A stretch of 64,000 nucleotides of DNA from Microvirga arsenatis (GTDB lineage: Bacteria; Pseudomonadota; Alphaproteobacteria; Rhizobiales; Beijerinckiaceae): assembly GCF_009910705.1 (NCBI RefSeq), contig NZ_JAAAXJ010000004.1, positions 1-64,000 of the forward strand, in the 5' to 3' direction. Under the pieces are notes generated by a model that saw only the letters and a list, made by a program, of their open reading frames with translations, did not search any database and was not told the origin of the DNA. This document shows positions 55,283-63,881 of the stretch, piece after piece (the stretch's first letter is position 1; each line of letters starts with the position of its first letter). The position numbers and the translations under genes are program-made.

Positions 55283-56443
55283 ATGGCGTTTCGCCAGAAG
55301 CCGGTCGAGGAGCAGGTGGTCGTCATCACCGGCGCGTCCAGCGGCATCGGACTTGCGACGGCGCACCTGTTCGCCGAGCGCGGCGCCAGGGGGCTCGTTC
55401 TCGTGGCACGCAACGAGGAGGCCCTGCGCCGGATTGCCGGCGAACTCAGCCAGGGCAACACCCGCGCCGTAGCAGTCGCGGCCGACGTGAGCCGCCGGGA
55501 GGATCTCGAGCGGGTCGCGCGCACGGCGATCGACACGTTCGGCGGGTTCGACACCTGGGTGAACGATGCGGCGGTCGCCGTCTACGGCAGCCTGACCGAA
55601 GTGCCGCTGGAGGATCAGCGGCACCTCTTCGAGGTGAACTACTGGGGCGTGGTCAACGGCTCGCTGATCGCGGCGGAGCACATGCGTCGGCGTGGCGGCA
55701 CGATCATCAATGTCGGCAGCGTGCTGTCCGAGAGAACCATGATCCTGCAGGCCCAGTATTCGGCCTCCAAGCATGCCGTCAAAGCCTTCACCGACGGCTT
55801 GCGCATGGAGCTTGAGAACCAGGGCGCGCCGATTGCGATCACCCTCATCAAGCCTTCGTCCATCGACACGCCTTACGTCGAGCATGCCCGCAACTATCTC
55901 GACCGGGAGAATGCCGTTCCGCCGCCGGCCTACGATCCCCATCTCGTGGCCAAGGCCATCGTGTTCTCAGCCGAGCACCAGCGGCGCGAGATCACCGTCG
56001 GGTTCGGCGGCTGGGTCATCGGCGCGATGGGCAAGGTGGCACCCCGCCTCGTGGACAAGGCCATGGAATGGACGGGCTACGGTTCGCAGACCACGGACCA
56101 GCCGGAACGCCCCGCCATGCGCGACAACCTCTACGAAGCCCGCGAGGACGAAGACATCTACTCGTCACTTCCCGGGGAACCGCGCAAGACCAGCCTGCTG
56201 CTCGAGGCGCAGCTTCACCCCTTCGTCACGGCGGCGGTGCTGGCCGGCGTTGCGGCAGGCATTGCGGCCCTGTTCATGCGACCCGCGGCATCCTCCCGTC
56301 GAAGCCGCCCCGTCAAGCGCCCGACGCCACGCTACCAGCCCACCATGCGCCGCACCGGCAACGGGCACGACAAGCGTACGCTCGGGCCGGGCCATGTGAG
56401 CCAGCGCGGGCCCTATGAGGGCCGCCCGCAGCCCAGGCACTGA
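55283..56443 (+). CDS. SDR family oxidoreductase with C-terminal membrane segment
   Basis: 386 residues. The N-terminal classical SDR core (about 8-260) has TGASSGIGLATAHLFAE, NDAAVAVYG in place of NNAG, the catalytic serine in NVGSVLSERT and YSASKHA. After it comes a tail of about 120 residues with a hydrophobic helix (about 312-332, FVTAAVLAGVAAGIAALFM) and a basic Pro/Arg-rich C terminus, so the enzyme is probably membrane-attached. A GAGGAGATT sequence precedes the ATG. The upstream EcfG-type promoter indicates general-stress induction. The substrate is unknown. Confidence 0.85.
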   Translation: MAFRQKPVEEQVVVITGASSGIGLATAHLFAERGARGLVLVARNEEALRRIAGELSQGNTRAVAVAADVSRREDLERVARTAIDTFGGFDTWVNDAAVAVYGSLTEVPLEDQRHLFEVNYWGVVNGSLIAAEHMRRRGGTIINVGSVLSERTMILQAQYSASKHAVKAFTDGLRMELENQGAPIAITLIKPSSIDTPYVEHARNYLDRENAVPPPAYDPHLVAKAIVFSAEHQRREITVGFGGWVIGAMGKVAPRLVDKAMEWTGYGSQTTDQPERPAMRDNLYEAREDEDIYSSLPGEPRKTSLLLEAQLHPFVTAAVLAGVAAGIAALFMRPAASSRRSRPVKRPTPRYQPTMRRTGNGHDKRTLGPGHVSQRGPYEGRPQPRH

Positions 56444-56449
56444 GGCATG

Positions 56450-56476
56450 AAGGGCCGGAGCATCCCTCCGGCCCTT
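56450..56476 (+). terminator. Hairpin after the SDR gene
   Basis: AAGGGCCGGAG-CATCC-CTCCGGCCCTT, 11-bp perfect stem 6 bases after the stop. It is followed by CGTCC rather than a T-run, so it is a stable 3' structure or a weak terminator. Confidence 0.6.
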
Positions 56477-56547
56477 CGTCCGAAGAGCGACAAGATGGCC
56501 TCGTCCGCTACGTTCCTCGCTCGCGCAATGCGGGTTAGCCTTCCCGC

Positions 56548-57459
56548 ATGAACGCGATTCGACTCCTCGCCATGATCCTCGCCCTCGCTGCCGGCGGCAC
56601 CGCCGTCGCCCAGGACAAGGGCACCCTCGATCCCAAGCCCCTGCCGCCGCTCGCCAACCCGGGTGATCCGAACCTCGCCGCCAAGGAGCTGTTCGGGCGC
56701 CGCGCCACGCCCGCCGATCTGCGCTCCCGCTCCATCGGCAGCTATGCCAAAGGCTGCGTGGCGGGCGCTGCGGCGATCCCGTTCGACGGGGAGACCTGGC
56801 AGGTCATGCGCCTCTCCCGCAACCGCAACTGGGGGCATCCGGAGCTGATCGGCTTCCTGCAGCGCTTCGCCGCGAAGGTGCCCTCGATCAACGGCTGGCC
56901 AGGACTGCTCGTCGGCGACATCTCGCAGCCCCGCGGCGGGCCCATGCTCACGGGCCACGCCTCGCACCAGATCGGTCTCGATGCGGATGTCTGGCTCACG
57001 CCGATGCCCACCCGGCGCCTGTCGCGGGCGGAGCGGGAGGAGATGTCGGCCACCAACGTGGTTCGCGAGGACTGGCTCGACGTGGACCCTGCCCGATGGA
57101 CGCCGCAGCACACGGCGCTCATCCGCGCTGCGGCCCAGGAGCGGGGCGTGGCGCGCATCTTCGTGAACCCGGCGATCAAGAAGGCGCTCTGCCGGGAAGC
57201 GGGTCCAGACCGCGGCTGGCTGTCAAAGGTGCGGCCCATGTGGGGCCACAACTATCACTTCCATATCCGTCTCGCCTGCCCGGCCGGCGAGACCGGCTGC
57301 TCGGACCAGGACCCGCCCCCGGGCGGCGACGGGTGCGGTGCCGAGCTCGCCGCCTGGTTCACCCCTCAAATGCTGAACCCGAAGCCGGGCAAGCCCCGCC
57401 CGCCCCTGACGATGGCGCAGCTGCCCACCGAGTGCCGCCGGGTTCTGGAAGCGCCCTGA
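56548..57459 (+). CDS. mepA: Penicillin-insensitive murein endopeptidase MepA
   Basis: 303-residue periplasmic metalloenzyme of the LAS (M74) family that cuts D-Ala-mDAP crosslinks. The signal peptide covers about 1-22 (AVAQ). Zinc ligands are seen in GHASHQIGLDADVW (H and D, about residues 133-146) and in MWGHNYHFHIRL (HxH, about 233-243), and cysteine pairs near C72/C214, C250 and C257 fit the disulfides known for the family. Complete and probably active. It stands alone, with a GC-rich hairpin about 10 bases after its stop codon. Confidence 0.93.
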   Translation: MNAIRLLAMILALAAGGTAVAQDKGTLDPKPLPPLANPGDPNLAAKELFGRRATPADLRSRSIGSYAKGCVAGAAAIPFDGETWQVMRLSRNRNWGHPELIGFLQRFAAKVPSINGWPGLLVGDISQPRGGPMLTGHASHQIGLDADVWLTPMPTRRLSRAEREEMSATNVVREDWLDVDPARWTPQHTALIRAAAQERGVARIFVNPAIKKALCREAGPDRGWLSKVRPMWGHNYHFHIRLACPAGETGCSDQDPPPGGDGCGAELAAWFTPQMLNPKPGKPRPPLTMAQLPTECRRVLEAP

Positions 57460-57529
57460 CGCAACACGAAAGGGCCGCGCCCTCAGGACGCGGCTCCTCC
57501 TTCAAGCCTTCCCATGCTTGGGCGCAGAC

Positions 57530-58189
57530 CTACTCGGCCGCGACGCCCACGCCGATGGGGCAGGAGACGCCGGTACCCCCCAGGCCGCAATAGCCGTTGG
57601 GGTTCTTCGCCAGGTACTGCTGGTGGTAATCCTCGGCGAAGTAGAACGGGCCTGCCTCCAGGATCTCCGTGGTGATCGGTCCATAGCCCTTGGCCGCGAG
57701 CGCCTTCGCATAGGCCGCTCGGGAGGCCTCGGCGGCCCTGCGCTGGCTCTCGTCGAACACGTAGATCCCGGAGCGGTACTGGGTGCCGACGTCGTTGCCC
57801 TGGCGCATGCCCTGGGTCGGGTCGTGGCTCTCCCAGAAGGTCTTGAGCAGGGCCTCGTATGACACCTGTCGGGGGTCGAAGACCACCAGCACCACCTCGT
57901 TATGCCCTGTGAGGCCGGAGCAGACCTCCTCGTAGGTCGGGTTCGGCGTGATGCCGGCCGCATAACCCACCGCGGTGATCCAGATTCCGTCGCCCATCTG
58001 CCAGAACTTGCGCTCGGCACCCCAGAAGCAGCCGAGGCCGAACACGGCCTTCTGCATGCCCTCCGGATAGGGCGGCTGCAGCGGGCGCCCGTTGACGAAG
58101 TGGCGGTCGGCCGTCGGAAGGGGGCTGGACCGGCCCGGCAAGGCCTCGGCGGCGGTCGGCAGGTCGGCTCGTTTGCGGAAGCTGAACAT
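57530..58189 (-). CDS. msrA: Peptide-methionine (S)-S-oxide reductase
   Basis: 219-residue repair enzyme for oxidised methionine. The catalytic cysteine lies in [14 protein letters not shown] (about residue 53), followed by [18 protein letters not shown] and the YRSGIYV segment. A second cysteine in [14 protein letters not shown] (two, near the C terminus) serves for resolution. The first 40 residues are an extension found in Rhizobiales MsrA. The start is 58189. It is convergent with mepA and has a small membrane-protein gene upstream on the same strand. Confidence 0.95.
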   Translation of the reverse strand: MFSFRKRADLPTAAEALPGRSSPLPTADRHFVNGRPLQPPYPEGMQKAVFGLGCFWGAERKFWQMGDGIWITAVGYAAGITPNPTYEEVCSGLTGHNEVVLVVFDPRQVSYEALLKTFWESHDPTQGMRQGNDVGTQYRSGIYVFDESQRRAAEASRAAYAKALAAKGYGPITTEILEAGPFYFAEDYHQQYLAKNPNGYCGLGGTGVSCPIGVGVAAE

Positions 58190-58276
58190 GGAAGTCCCTC
58201 GCGTGATCCCGCTTATGTAGTCACGGCGCTCCGCGAGGGGGAGTGGCGGCGCTCGTCACCTTGCCGTGAAAGGCTC

Positions 58277-58597
58277 TCAGCGGCCCGCCAGGTAGCCGAT
58301 CGGCTCCAGCGGCTTCTGGCCCAGCCAGAGCAGCAGGGCACCGAGAAGGAAGCCGGTCACGGAGGCCGGCATCTGGAGGAGGCTGGTCGCGATCGGGTCC
58401 CACAGCCACGGATAGCCCCGCTGAGCGATGCTTCCCTCAAGCCCCGACAGGCTGTTCGGGAACAGGGTGCCGGCCACCCGCCCGAGCGGCGCGAACGATA
58501 CAGCATTGTTGACGATGGAGCGTGTTCCATCGATCACCAGGCCGACGAATCCGGCGGCGATCAGCAAAAGGCCAAGGCTACGCGCGAGGAACTTCAC
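58277..58597 (-). CDS. Small membrane protein of unknown function
   Basis: 106 residues with an N-terminal hydrophobic helix (about 6-23) and a second one near the C terminus (about 81-93, TGFLLGALLLWLG). The loop between them (about 25-78) contains PLGRVAGTLFPNSL and a WLWDP motif. This two-helix layout with the W-W loop occurs in Rhizobiales as a conserved hypothetical. No function is known. It lies 87 bases upstream of msrA on the same strand and may be cotranscribed. Confidence 0.7.
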   Translation of the reverse strand: MKFLARSLGLLLIAAGFVGLVIDGTRSIVNNAVSFAPLGRVAGTLFPNSLSGLEGSIAQRGYPWLWDPIATSLLQMPASVTGFLLGALLLWLGQKPLEPIGYLAGR

Positions 58598-58799
58598 CGG
58601 AGGATACCTCTATGAACAGAGAGGTCATTATCTAGAGCCTTTTGTCGCAATAGCAAAGGCGATTCAGGATAGCTTGCCCCAAGTTCGGTCTTGCATTCCT
58701 CCCCCATTTAGCGATACACGAGCGCTCCGCACGCAGAGCGGAAAACCTCTGCCGGCTCGAAGCCGGCACGGGAGGTTCCTGAGCCTGCCGGCTCATGCT

Positions 58800-58889
58800 G
58801 GAGGGGTGGCCGAGTGGTTGAAGGCGCACGCCTGGAAAGTGTGTATACGGGAAACCGTATCGCGGGTTCGAATCCCGCTCCCTCCGCCA
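58800..58889 (+). tRNA. tRNA-Ser (anticodon GGA)
   Basis: 90-base class II tRNA including encoded CCA. Acceptor GGAGGGG/TCCCTCC, discriminator G (58886), D arm GGCCGAGTGG, anticodon stem CACGC/GTGTG with GGA at 58834-58836, long variable arm around TACGGGAAACCGTA, T arm GCGGGTTCGAATCCCGC. It decodes UCC and UCU. The antisense strand gives a classic false protein call. Confidence 0.97.
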
Positions 58890-58977
58890 CTGTCTCGGCA
58901 CCCGAAAAAGCCTCTTTCGCCTAAGATCCCCTATTCCCAAGTGCTTGGTTGCTGGTGTTAGGTTCAGGCCTGCCACT

Positions 58978-59134
58978 CCGACGGCGGGCTCTGGATGCCG
59001 AGGGGAGTCCTCGGGACACCGCCGCCTTTCTCATCCGTACCTTGGGGACCCGGAGGCCACGGACTTAGTAAGCCGGACCTCCGGGAACAATCCGGCCCTG
59101 CAGGGCGAGGCTGCCCGACCTCTGTCTCCGTCGG
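58978..59134 (+). ncRNA. Candidate structured RNA downstream of tRNA-Ser, class unknown
   Basis: A 157-base segment whose two ends are complementary (CCGACGG 58978-58984 with CCGTCGG 59128-59134). It holds internal hairpins CCGAGG-GGAGT-CCTCGG (58998-59014), CCCGGAGG...CCTCCGGG (59049-59085) and GCCC-TGCA-GGGC (about 59095-59106). No reading frame on either strand is protein-like. Strand is not certain; plus is chosen because it continues from the tRNA. Size and end pairing resemble 6S-type RNAs, but I cannot confirm membership. Confidence 0.35.
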
Positions 59135-59149
59135 GAAGCCGATGGCACC

Positions 59150-59470
59150 CTAATGCGCGGTCAATGCCTTGGCTTCGTCCTGGGAAGCCGGATCGCTCGG
59201 CATCGGCATCCTCTCCTCGGTCTGCCCGGGGGTTGGACGCATGGTCAGCGTGGGCTCGAACGCTTGCGCGGAGAAGCGGGGGCGGTTGCGCAGATCCATC
59301 AGGGCGCGCAGCTCGGTGGCGGGCAGGTCCATCGGTTTCGCGTCCCGCCAGCGCCTGCGCAGCTTCCTGCGCGAGAAGAGCCCCCATGCGCTCTCCACTT
59401 CTTCCTCGACCTGCAAAATGATCCGTCCGGAAAGGGATTTCCGGAGATTGAACCGCCCCGTCAAAGCCAT
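59150..59470 (-). CDS. Hypothetical protein
   Basis: 106 residues, basic N-terminal half and acidic C-terminal end. The start reads MALTGRFNLRKSLSGRIILQ, followed by VEEEVESAWGLFSRRKLRRRWRDAK, the kind of short soluble helical protein found as a conserved hypothetical in Rhizobiales. No motif is recognised. Third-position GC is high, as in the neighbours, and its upstream sequence ATAAGGACAGAAC gives an acceptable ribosome-binding site. It is convergent with the tRNA-Ser/RNA region. Confidence 0.6.
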   Translation of the reverse strand: MALTGRFNLRKSLSGRIILQVEEEVESAWGLFSRRKLRRRWRDAKPMDLPATELRALMDLRNRPRFSAQAFEPTLTMRPTPGQTEERMPMPSDPASQDEAKALTAH

Positions 59471-59665
59471 TGTTCTGTCCTTATGAATCGGGCCCTTCGT
59501 CCCGATACTTTATTACCAGACAGAGGTCGCCAAAGCTTTAAGACATAAGGTAAATGGAGAGCGGATGAGGGGTGATGCGATCCCCAGCCTCGACAGCGCG
59601 CGGATCTCCCCTTGGCTCGGTGCCAGGTATCGCAGGGTCATGCGGCGCTGTCCGGAGAGCCGCCA

Positions 59666-60160
59666 TCATTCCTTGCAGGCCCGTGCCAGGAGCACCGGCA
59701 CAATCTGTTGCGCGATCAGCATGGCCTGCTCGACGTGCCGCTCGTCATAGGCGCCCTCGCGGTCGAGGAGGTTGACGGTTCCGAGCACCGCCCCATTGAA
59801 GAGGACCGGCAGGTTCATGACGCTTCCCAGCCCGAGGCTCACAATCGTCTCGTGATCGGGAAAGAGCGGGGCGAACTCTGCGGGAGTCCTGGCAAGGAAC
59901 GGCTTCATCTCGCCGCAGATGCGCTGAGTGTAGGCATTGGGCAGGATGGGCTTGCGACCGCCGACGGAATAGACGTCGGCATTCGTCGTGTAGATGCGCT
60001 CGACCTCCAGCCCGCCGCTCAGCATCTGCGTCACGGTGTAGAGGCGGTATCCCACGGTTTTCGCGAAGGCCTCACCGGCAGCCTCCAAGGTCGCGCCGGG
60101 CTGGTTTCCTGCAGCCCAGGCGCGCTGCACGCTCACTACTGCCTGATGAACATCGAGCAT
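59666..60160 (-). CDS. GAF domain-containing protein
   Basis: 164-residue single-domain protein. The GAF fold covers about residues 20-155, with TVTQMLSGGLEVERIY, the SVGGRKPI turn, YTQRICGEMKPFL and GSVMNLPVLFNGAVLGTVNLLDREG. Free-standing GAF proteins of this kind bind small molecules or act as free methionine-R-sulfoxide reductases (fRMsr). The fRMsr cysteine set is not evident, only one cysteine being present in the core (C105 region), so a sensory role is as likely. ATG 60160 has AGGACG upstream. It is separate from uxuA by 131 bases. Confidence 0.75.
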   Translation of the reverse strand: MLDVHQAVVSVQRAWAAGNQPGATLEAAGEAFAKTVGYRLYTVTQMLSGGLEVERIYTTNADVYSVGGRKPILPNAYTQRICGEMKPFLARTPAEFAPLFPDHETIVSLGLGSVMNLPVLFNGAVLGTVNLLDREGAYDERHVEQAMLIAQQIVPVLLARACKE

Positions 60161-60291
60161 CGAGTCGTCCTGTCGTCTCTCGAGGGCGGGCTCATCCTTG
60201 CAGCCGCCCGCCCGGTGGCCAGCCATAGGAGAGCCCGTTCGTCCCGCGAATGCAAGGAGGGGCCGCTTGGCTCCCCGCCCGTGACGATGCC

Positions 60292-61488
60292 CTAGAGCGG
60301 CAGGCCGCGCAGGGCCGAGACGGCCTTCATCACGCCGCGCAGCTCGGCAAGGCCCCGCAGGCGCCCGATGGCCGGGTAGCCGGGATGGGTGGGCTTGCCC
60401 ACATCGTCGAGAAGCTCATGTCCATGGTCCGGGCGCATCGGAATGCGCCAATGCGACTCTCCGGCGCTCTTGCGGCGCCCCTGCTCCTCCAGGAGTACGG
60501 TGATGAGGGACACCATGTCCGTATCGCCGCCGAGATGATCGGCCTCCATGAAGGAGCCGTCCGGCTCCTTCGCCACGTTGCGCAGATGGGCGAACCAGAT
60601 GCGGTTCGCGAAGCGCCGCGCGATGGCCGGAACATCGTTGGCCGGATTGGCTCCCAGGGAGCCGCTGCAGAGGGTGAGGCCGTTCGCGGGCGAATCCACC
60701 GCATCGAGGATGAAGGCCAGATCGCTCTCCTTCGACACGATGCGCGGCAGACCCATGAGCGGGCGCGGCGGGTCGTCGGGATGAATGCACATCCGGATGC
60801 CCACCTCCTCCGCCGTTGGAATCACCTCCCGCAGGAAGCGGGCGAGATTTCCGCGCAGGGCATCGGCATCGATGTGGCGGTAGCGCTCGAGCATCACGCG
60901 CAGGCCCGGAATGTCGTAGCGGTCGAAGGCGCCCGGCAAGCCCGCCATGATGCTGGAGAGAAGCTTGCGCCGGTCGGACTCGGACGAGCGGTCGTGCCAT
61001 TCCTTCGCGCGACGCAACACCTCCGGGGCGTAATCCGCCTCCGCGCCGGGGCGCTGCAGCATGTAGCAGTCGAAGGCAGCGAATTCATGCAGGTTGAAGC
61101 GCAGGGCCGTGCCGCCGCCCGGGAGGGGGTAGGCAAGCTCCGTGCGGGTCCAGTCCACCACGGGCATGAAGTTGTAGCAGACCGTTGTGATGCCGCACCG
61201 GGCGAGGTTGCGCAAGGACTCGCGGTAGTTCTCGAACAGGGGCGTCAGATCGCCTTCGCCGATCTTGATGCTTTCGTGAACCGGCAGACTTTCCACGACG
61301 CTCCAGCGCAGGCCGAGCGAGGGATCGGCTGCGATCTCGCCCTTGCGCTTCTCGATCTCCTCCACGCTCCACACGACACCATAGGGGATGTGATGCAGGG
61401 CGGTGACGATTCCGGTCGCCCCCGTCTGGCAGATATGGGGAAGTCGGACCGCATCCTCAGGTCCGAACCAGCGCCAGGTCTGTTCCAT
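60292..61488 (-). CDS. uxuA: Mannonate dehydratase
   Basis: 398-residue metal-dependent enzyme converting D-mannonate to 2-keto-3-deoxygluconate in hexuronate catabolism. It begins MEQTWRWFGPEDAVRLPHIC, the UxuA N terminus, and continues with TALHHIPYGVVW, CYNFMPVVDWTRTEL and the metal-binding IHPDDPPRPLMGLPRI and CSGSLGA segments. The start is fixed by this N terminus (ATG 61488). It lies 54 bases downstream of the fructuronate-reductase-type gene on the same strand; the pair carries out two consecutive steps. Confidence 0.95.
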   Translation of the reverse strand: MEQTWRWFGPEDAVRLPHICQTGATGIVTALHHIPYGVVWSVEEIEKRKGEIAADPSLGLRWSVVESLPVHESIKIGEGDLTPLFENYRESLRNLARCGITTVCYNFMPVVDWTRTELAYPLPGGGTALRFNLHEFAAFDCYMLQRPGAEADYAPEVLRRAKEWHDRSSESDRRKLLSSIMAGLPGAFDRYDIPGLRVMLERYRHIDADALRGNLARFLREVIPTAEEVGIRMCIHPDDPPRPLMGLPRIVSKESDLAFILDAVDSPANGLTLCSGSLGANPANDVPAIARRFANRIWFAHLRNVAKEPDGSFMEADHLGGDTDMVSLITVLLEEQGRRKSAGESHWRIPMRPDHGHELLDDVGKPTHPGYPAIGRLRGLAELRGVMKAVSALRGLPL

Positions 61489-61542
61489 GATGATAACCTC
61501 GTAGCAGCCGGGCTCGCCTGCCGGCATGGGTTGGGGCCGGCT

Positions 61543-63027
61543 CTACCGTCCCGGCTCGATCCAGTCTGACACCGTGCGCCTGGCGCCCTGCGCGAAGAGC
61601 CGCGCCAGCGCTTCCGTGACCGTGCCGGTGAAGCGCGGGTCGCGGGGCAGATCATCCCCGAAGACCTCGCGCACCGCGAACAACTCGCCTGCAAGGCTCT
61701 CGGCCGATCCCGCGGCCCGATCCGCCAGCGCGCGTAGGCGTGCCGCCATGGGATCGCGCACGTCGATGGCAGCGCCCTTCTCGTCGATGCCCGTCACGTA
61801 GCGCATCCAGGCCGCAACGCCGAGCGCAAGCCGCCTGATCGGGGCATCGGCCTGCAGCCGATCCCGAACGGTGCCGAGAAGGCGCTGCGGCAGCTTCTGC
61901 GAGCCGTCCATGGCGATCTGCCAGGTGCGGTGCTTCAGAGCCGGGTTTCTGAACCGCGTGACGAGGGCGCTCCTGTAAGCTTCCAGGTCGGCACCCGGCG
62001 GCATGTGGAGCGTGGGCGTGACCTCCTCGTCCATGAGGCCGCGGATCAGCCGGACGAAGGCCTCGTCCGCCATGGCATCGGCGACGGTCTCGTAGCCAGA
62101 AAGATAGCCGAGATAGGCAAGCGTCGAATGGCTGCCGTTGAGAAGCCGGAGCTTCATGTGCTCATAGGGCTCTACGTCGCTCACGAACTCGACACCAGCT
62201 TTCTCCCAGCCGGGTCGTCCCTGCGGGAAGCGATCCTCGATCACCCACTGCGTGAAGGGTTCGGTGACTACAGGCCAGGCATCCGCCACGCCGAGCGATT
62301 GGGCAATCCGCTCCCGATCCTGGTCGCTCGTCGCGGGAACGATGCGATCGACCATGGTGGACGGGCAGGAGACCTCCTCCGCGACGAACCGGCCGAGCTC
62401 CGGATCTACCAGCTCGGCAAAGCGCGTGAGAACCCGCTTCACCGTGCGCCCGTTGGCGGGAAGGTTGTCGCAGGTCAGAACCGTGAAGGGCGGCACGCCG
62501 TTCATGCGGCGGCGGCGCAGGGCCTCGACGATGAAGCCAGGTGCAGACTTCGGCGTTCTCAGATAGGCCAGATCGTGCACGATGTCCGGATGCGCCTCAT
62601 TCAGAGCGCCAGTGGCGGGATCGTGGCAATAGCCCTTTTCCGTCACCGTGAGGGTGACGATGCGCGTCTGCGGATCGGTCATCACCTCAAGCAGGCTCTC
62701 GATCTCCCGCGGCGCGACGATCACGCGGCGGATCGATCCGATCACCCGCAGCGCTTCCCCCTCCTGGGAGCGCACGGACAGGGTATAGAGCCCGTCCTGC
62801 GGCTGCAGCGCATCGTAGGTGTCGGGGCTGCGCAGGCTCGCGGCCACGATGCCCCAACGCGGATCCTGCGCCAGCACATCGTCCGTATAGACGGCCTGGT
62901 GCGCCCGGTGGAACGCCCCCACGCCGAGATGGACGATGCCTGTTCCGATGGCTCTGCGATCATAGGCGGGGCGGCGGACATCCGCCGGCAGATCGGGGAG
63001 CATGTCGTCGTTCAGACGGTCTGACAT
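61543..63027 (-). CDS. Mannitol dehydrogenase family protein, probable fructuronate reductase
   Basis: 494-residue long-chain polyol dehydrogenase. The N-terminal Rossmann domain has IVHLGVGAFHRAHQAVYTDD (about residues 31-50), followed by VTEKGYCHDPATGALN and TCDNLPANGRTVKRVL. The C-terminal domain supplies the catalytic lysine region KLRLLNGSHSTLAYLGYL. The family covers mannitol 2-dehydrogenase, arabinitol dehydrogenase and fructuronate reductase (UxuB). The uxuA gene immediately downstream favours fructuronate reductase. A permease gene ends 7 bases upstream, so the whole set is one operon. Confidence 0.88.
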   Translation of the reverse strand: MSDRLNDDMLPDLPADVRRPAYDRRAIGTGIVHLGVGAFHRAHQAVYTDDVLAQDPRWGIVAASLRSPDTYDALQPQDGLYTLSVRSQEGEALRVIGSIRRVIVAPREIESLLEVMTDPQTRIVTLTVTEKGYCHDPATGALNEAHPDIVHDLAYLRTPKSAPGFIVEALRRRRMNGVPPFTVLTCDNLPANGRTVKRVLTRFAELVDPELGRFVAEEVSCPSTMVDRIVPATSDQDRERIAQSLGVADAWPVVTEPFTQWVIEDRFPQGRPGWEKAGVEFVSDVEPYEHMKLRLLNGSHSTLAYLGYLSGYETVADAMADEAFVRLIRGLMDEEVTPTLHMPPGADLEAYRSALVTRFRNPALKHRTWQIAMDGSQKLPQRLLGTVRDRLQADAPIRRLALGVAAWMRYVTGIDEKGAAIDVRDPMAARLRALADRAAGSAESLAGELFAVREVFGDDLPRDPRFTGTVTEALARLFAQGARRTVSDWIEPGR

Positions 63028-63034
63028 CGGATCC

Positions 63035-63877
63035 TCAATGCGCCGGCTGCTGCTTCGCGCGGGTGACGATCTGCGTCGGGTTGACGAAGCGCAGGGCGAT
63101 GATGAGCCATACGAGGGTCGTGACCATATAGATCACCGCCATGGCGTCGATGGACTGCACCGCGCGCACGCCGGCCGCGAAGACGGCGTAGTAGAGTGCC
63201 ACCACGAGGGTCTGGCTGGTGGGGCCTGCCACGAGAAAGGTCAGTTCGAACGTGGCGATGGTGCGCACCAGAACCAGCAGCAGCGCCGCCAGGATGCCGG
63301 GCAGGAGCAGGGGGAGCAGCACATAGATGAACAGCTTGAAGGTGTTGGCCCCGAACACACGGGCGGCCGCCTCCACTTTAGGATCGATCTGCTCGATGAA
63401 CGGAATCATGACAAGGATCACGAAGGGCACCGTCGGCACGAGATTGGCCGCCACCACGCCCCAGAACGTGCCCGCAAGGCCGGTCTGGTAGAGCACGGTC
63501 GCGAGCGGGATGCCGAAGGTCATCGGCGGGATCAGGAGCGGCAGCAGGAAGAGCAGCACGAGGAGGCGCTTGCCCGGGAAGTCCCGGCGGGCGAGGGCAT
63601 AGGCCGCGGTCACGCCCAGTGCCCCGGAGATGAAGACGACGGCCGCGATGACCTGGAATGTGACGACGAGCACATCCCAGAGCTGGAACTCGCTCCAGGC
63701 GGAGGTGTACCAGCGCGTGGTCCAGCCGGCCGGCAGCCAGGTGCCGAGCCAGCGGGTGGCAAAGGAGCTCGTCACCACGGTCGCAATCATCGCGATCAGG
63801 TTCAGGACGAAAAAGCCTATGGTCGCCCAGACGGCCGCGGCCCAGAGCTTGGCGCCGATGGTGGTGTCGCGGATCAT
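63035..63877 (-). CDS. ABC transporter permease (PotC/CysW-like, binding-protein-dependent)
   Basis: 280-residue inner-membrane permease with six hydrophobic segments. The EAA loop lies around IDPKVEAAARVFGANTFKLFIYVLLP (about residues 168-193). The overall pattern is that of PotC-type permeases for polyamines, iron or sugar derivatives, not the MalG type usual for sugars. Because it sits 7 bases upstream of the dehydrogenase and uxuA, it is likely to import a hexuronate- or alditol-type compound. ATG 63877 is the start; the preceding permease gene ends 4 bases upstream. Confidence 0.87.
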   Translation of the reverse strand: MIRDTTIGAKLWAAAVWATIGFFVLNLIAMIATVVTSSFATRWLGTWLPAGWTTRWYTSAWSEFQLWDVLVVTFQVIAAVVFISGALGVTAAYALARRDFPGKRLLVLLFLLPLLIPPMTFGIPLATVLYQTGLAGTFWGVVAANLVPTVPFVILVMIPFIEQIDPKVEAAARVFGANTFKLFIYVLLPLLLPGILAALLLVLVRTIATFELTFLVAGPTSQTLVVALYYAVFAAGVRAVQSIDAMAVIYMVTTLVWLIIALRFVNPTQIVTRAKQQPAH

Positions 63878-63881
63878 CGGC

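Noticed and set aside
58632-58976. Minus-strand frame containing [18 protein letters not shown]
   Set aside because: It is the antisense of tRNA-Ser (58800-58889), a well-known source of false protein calls.
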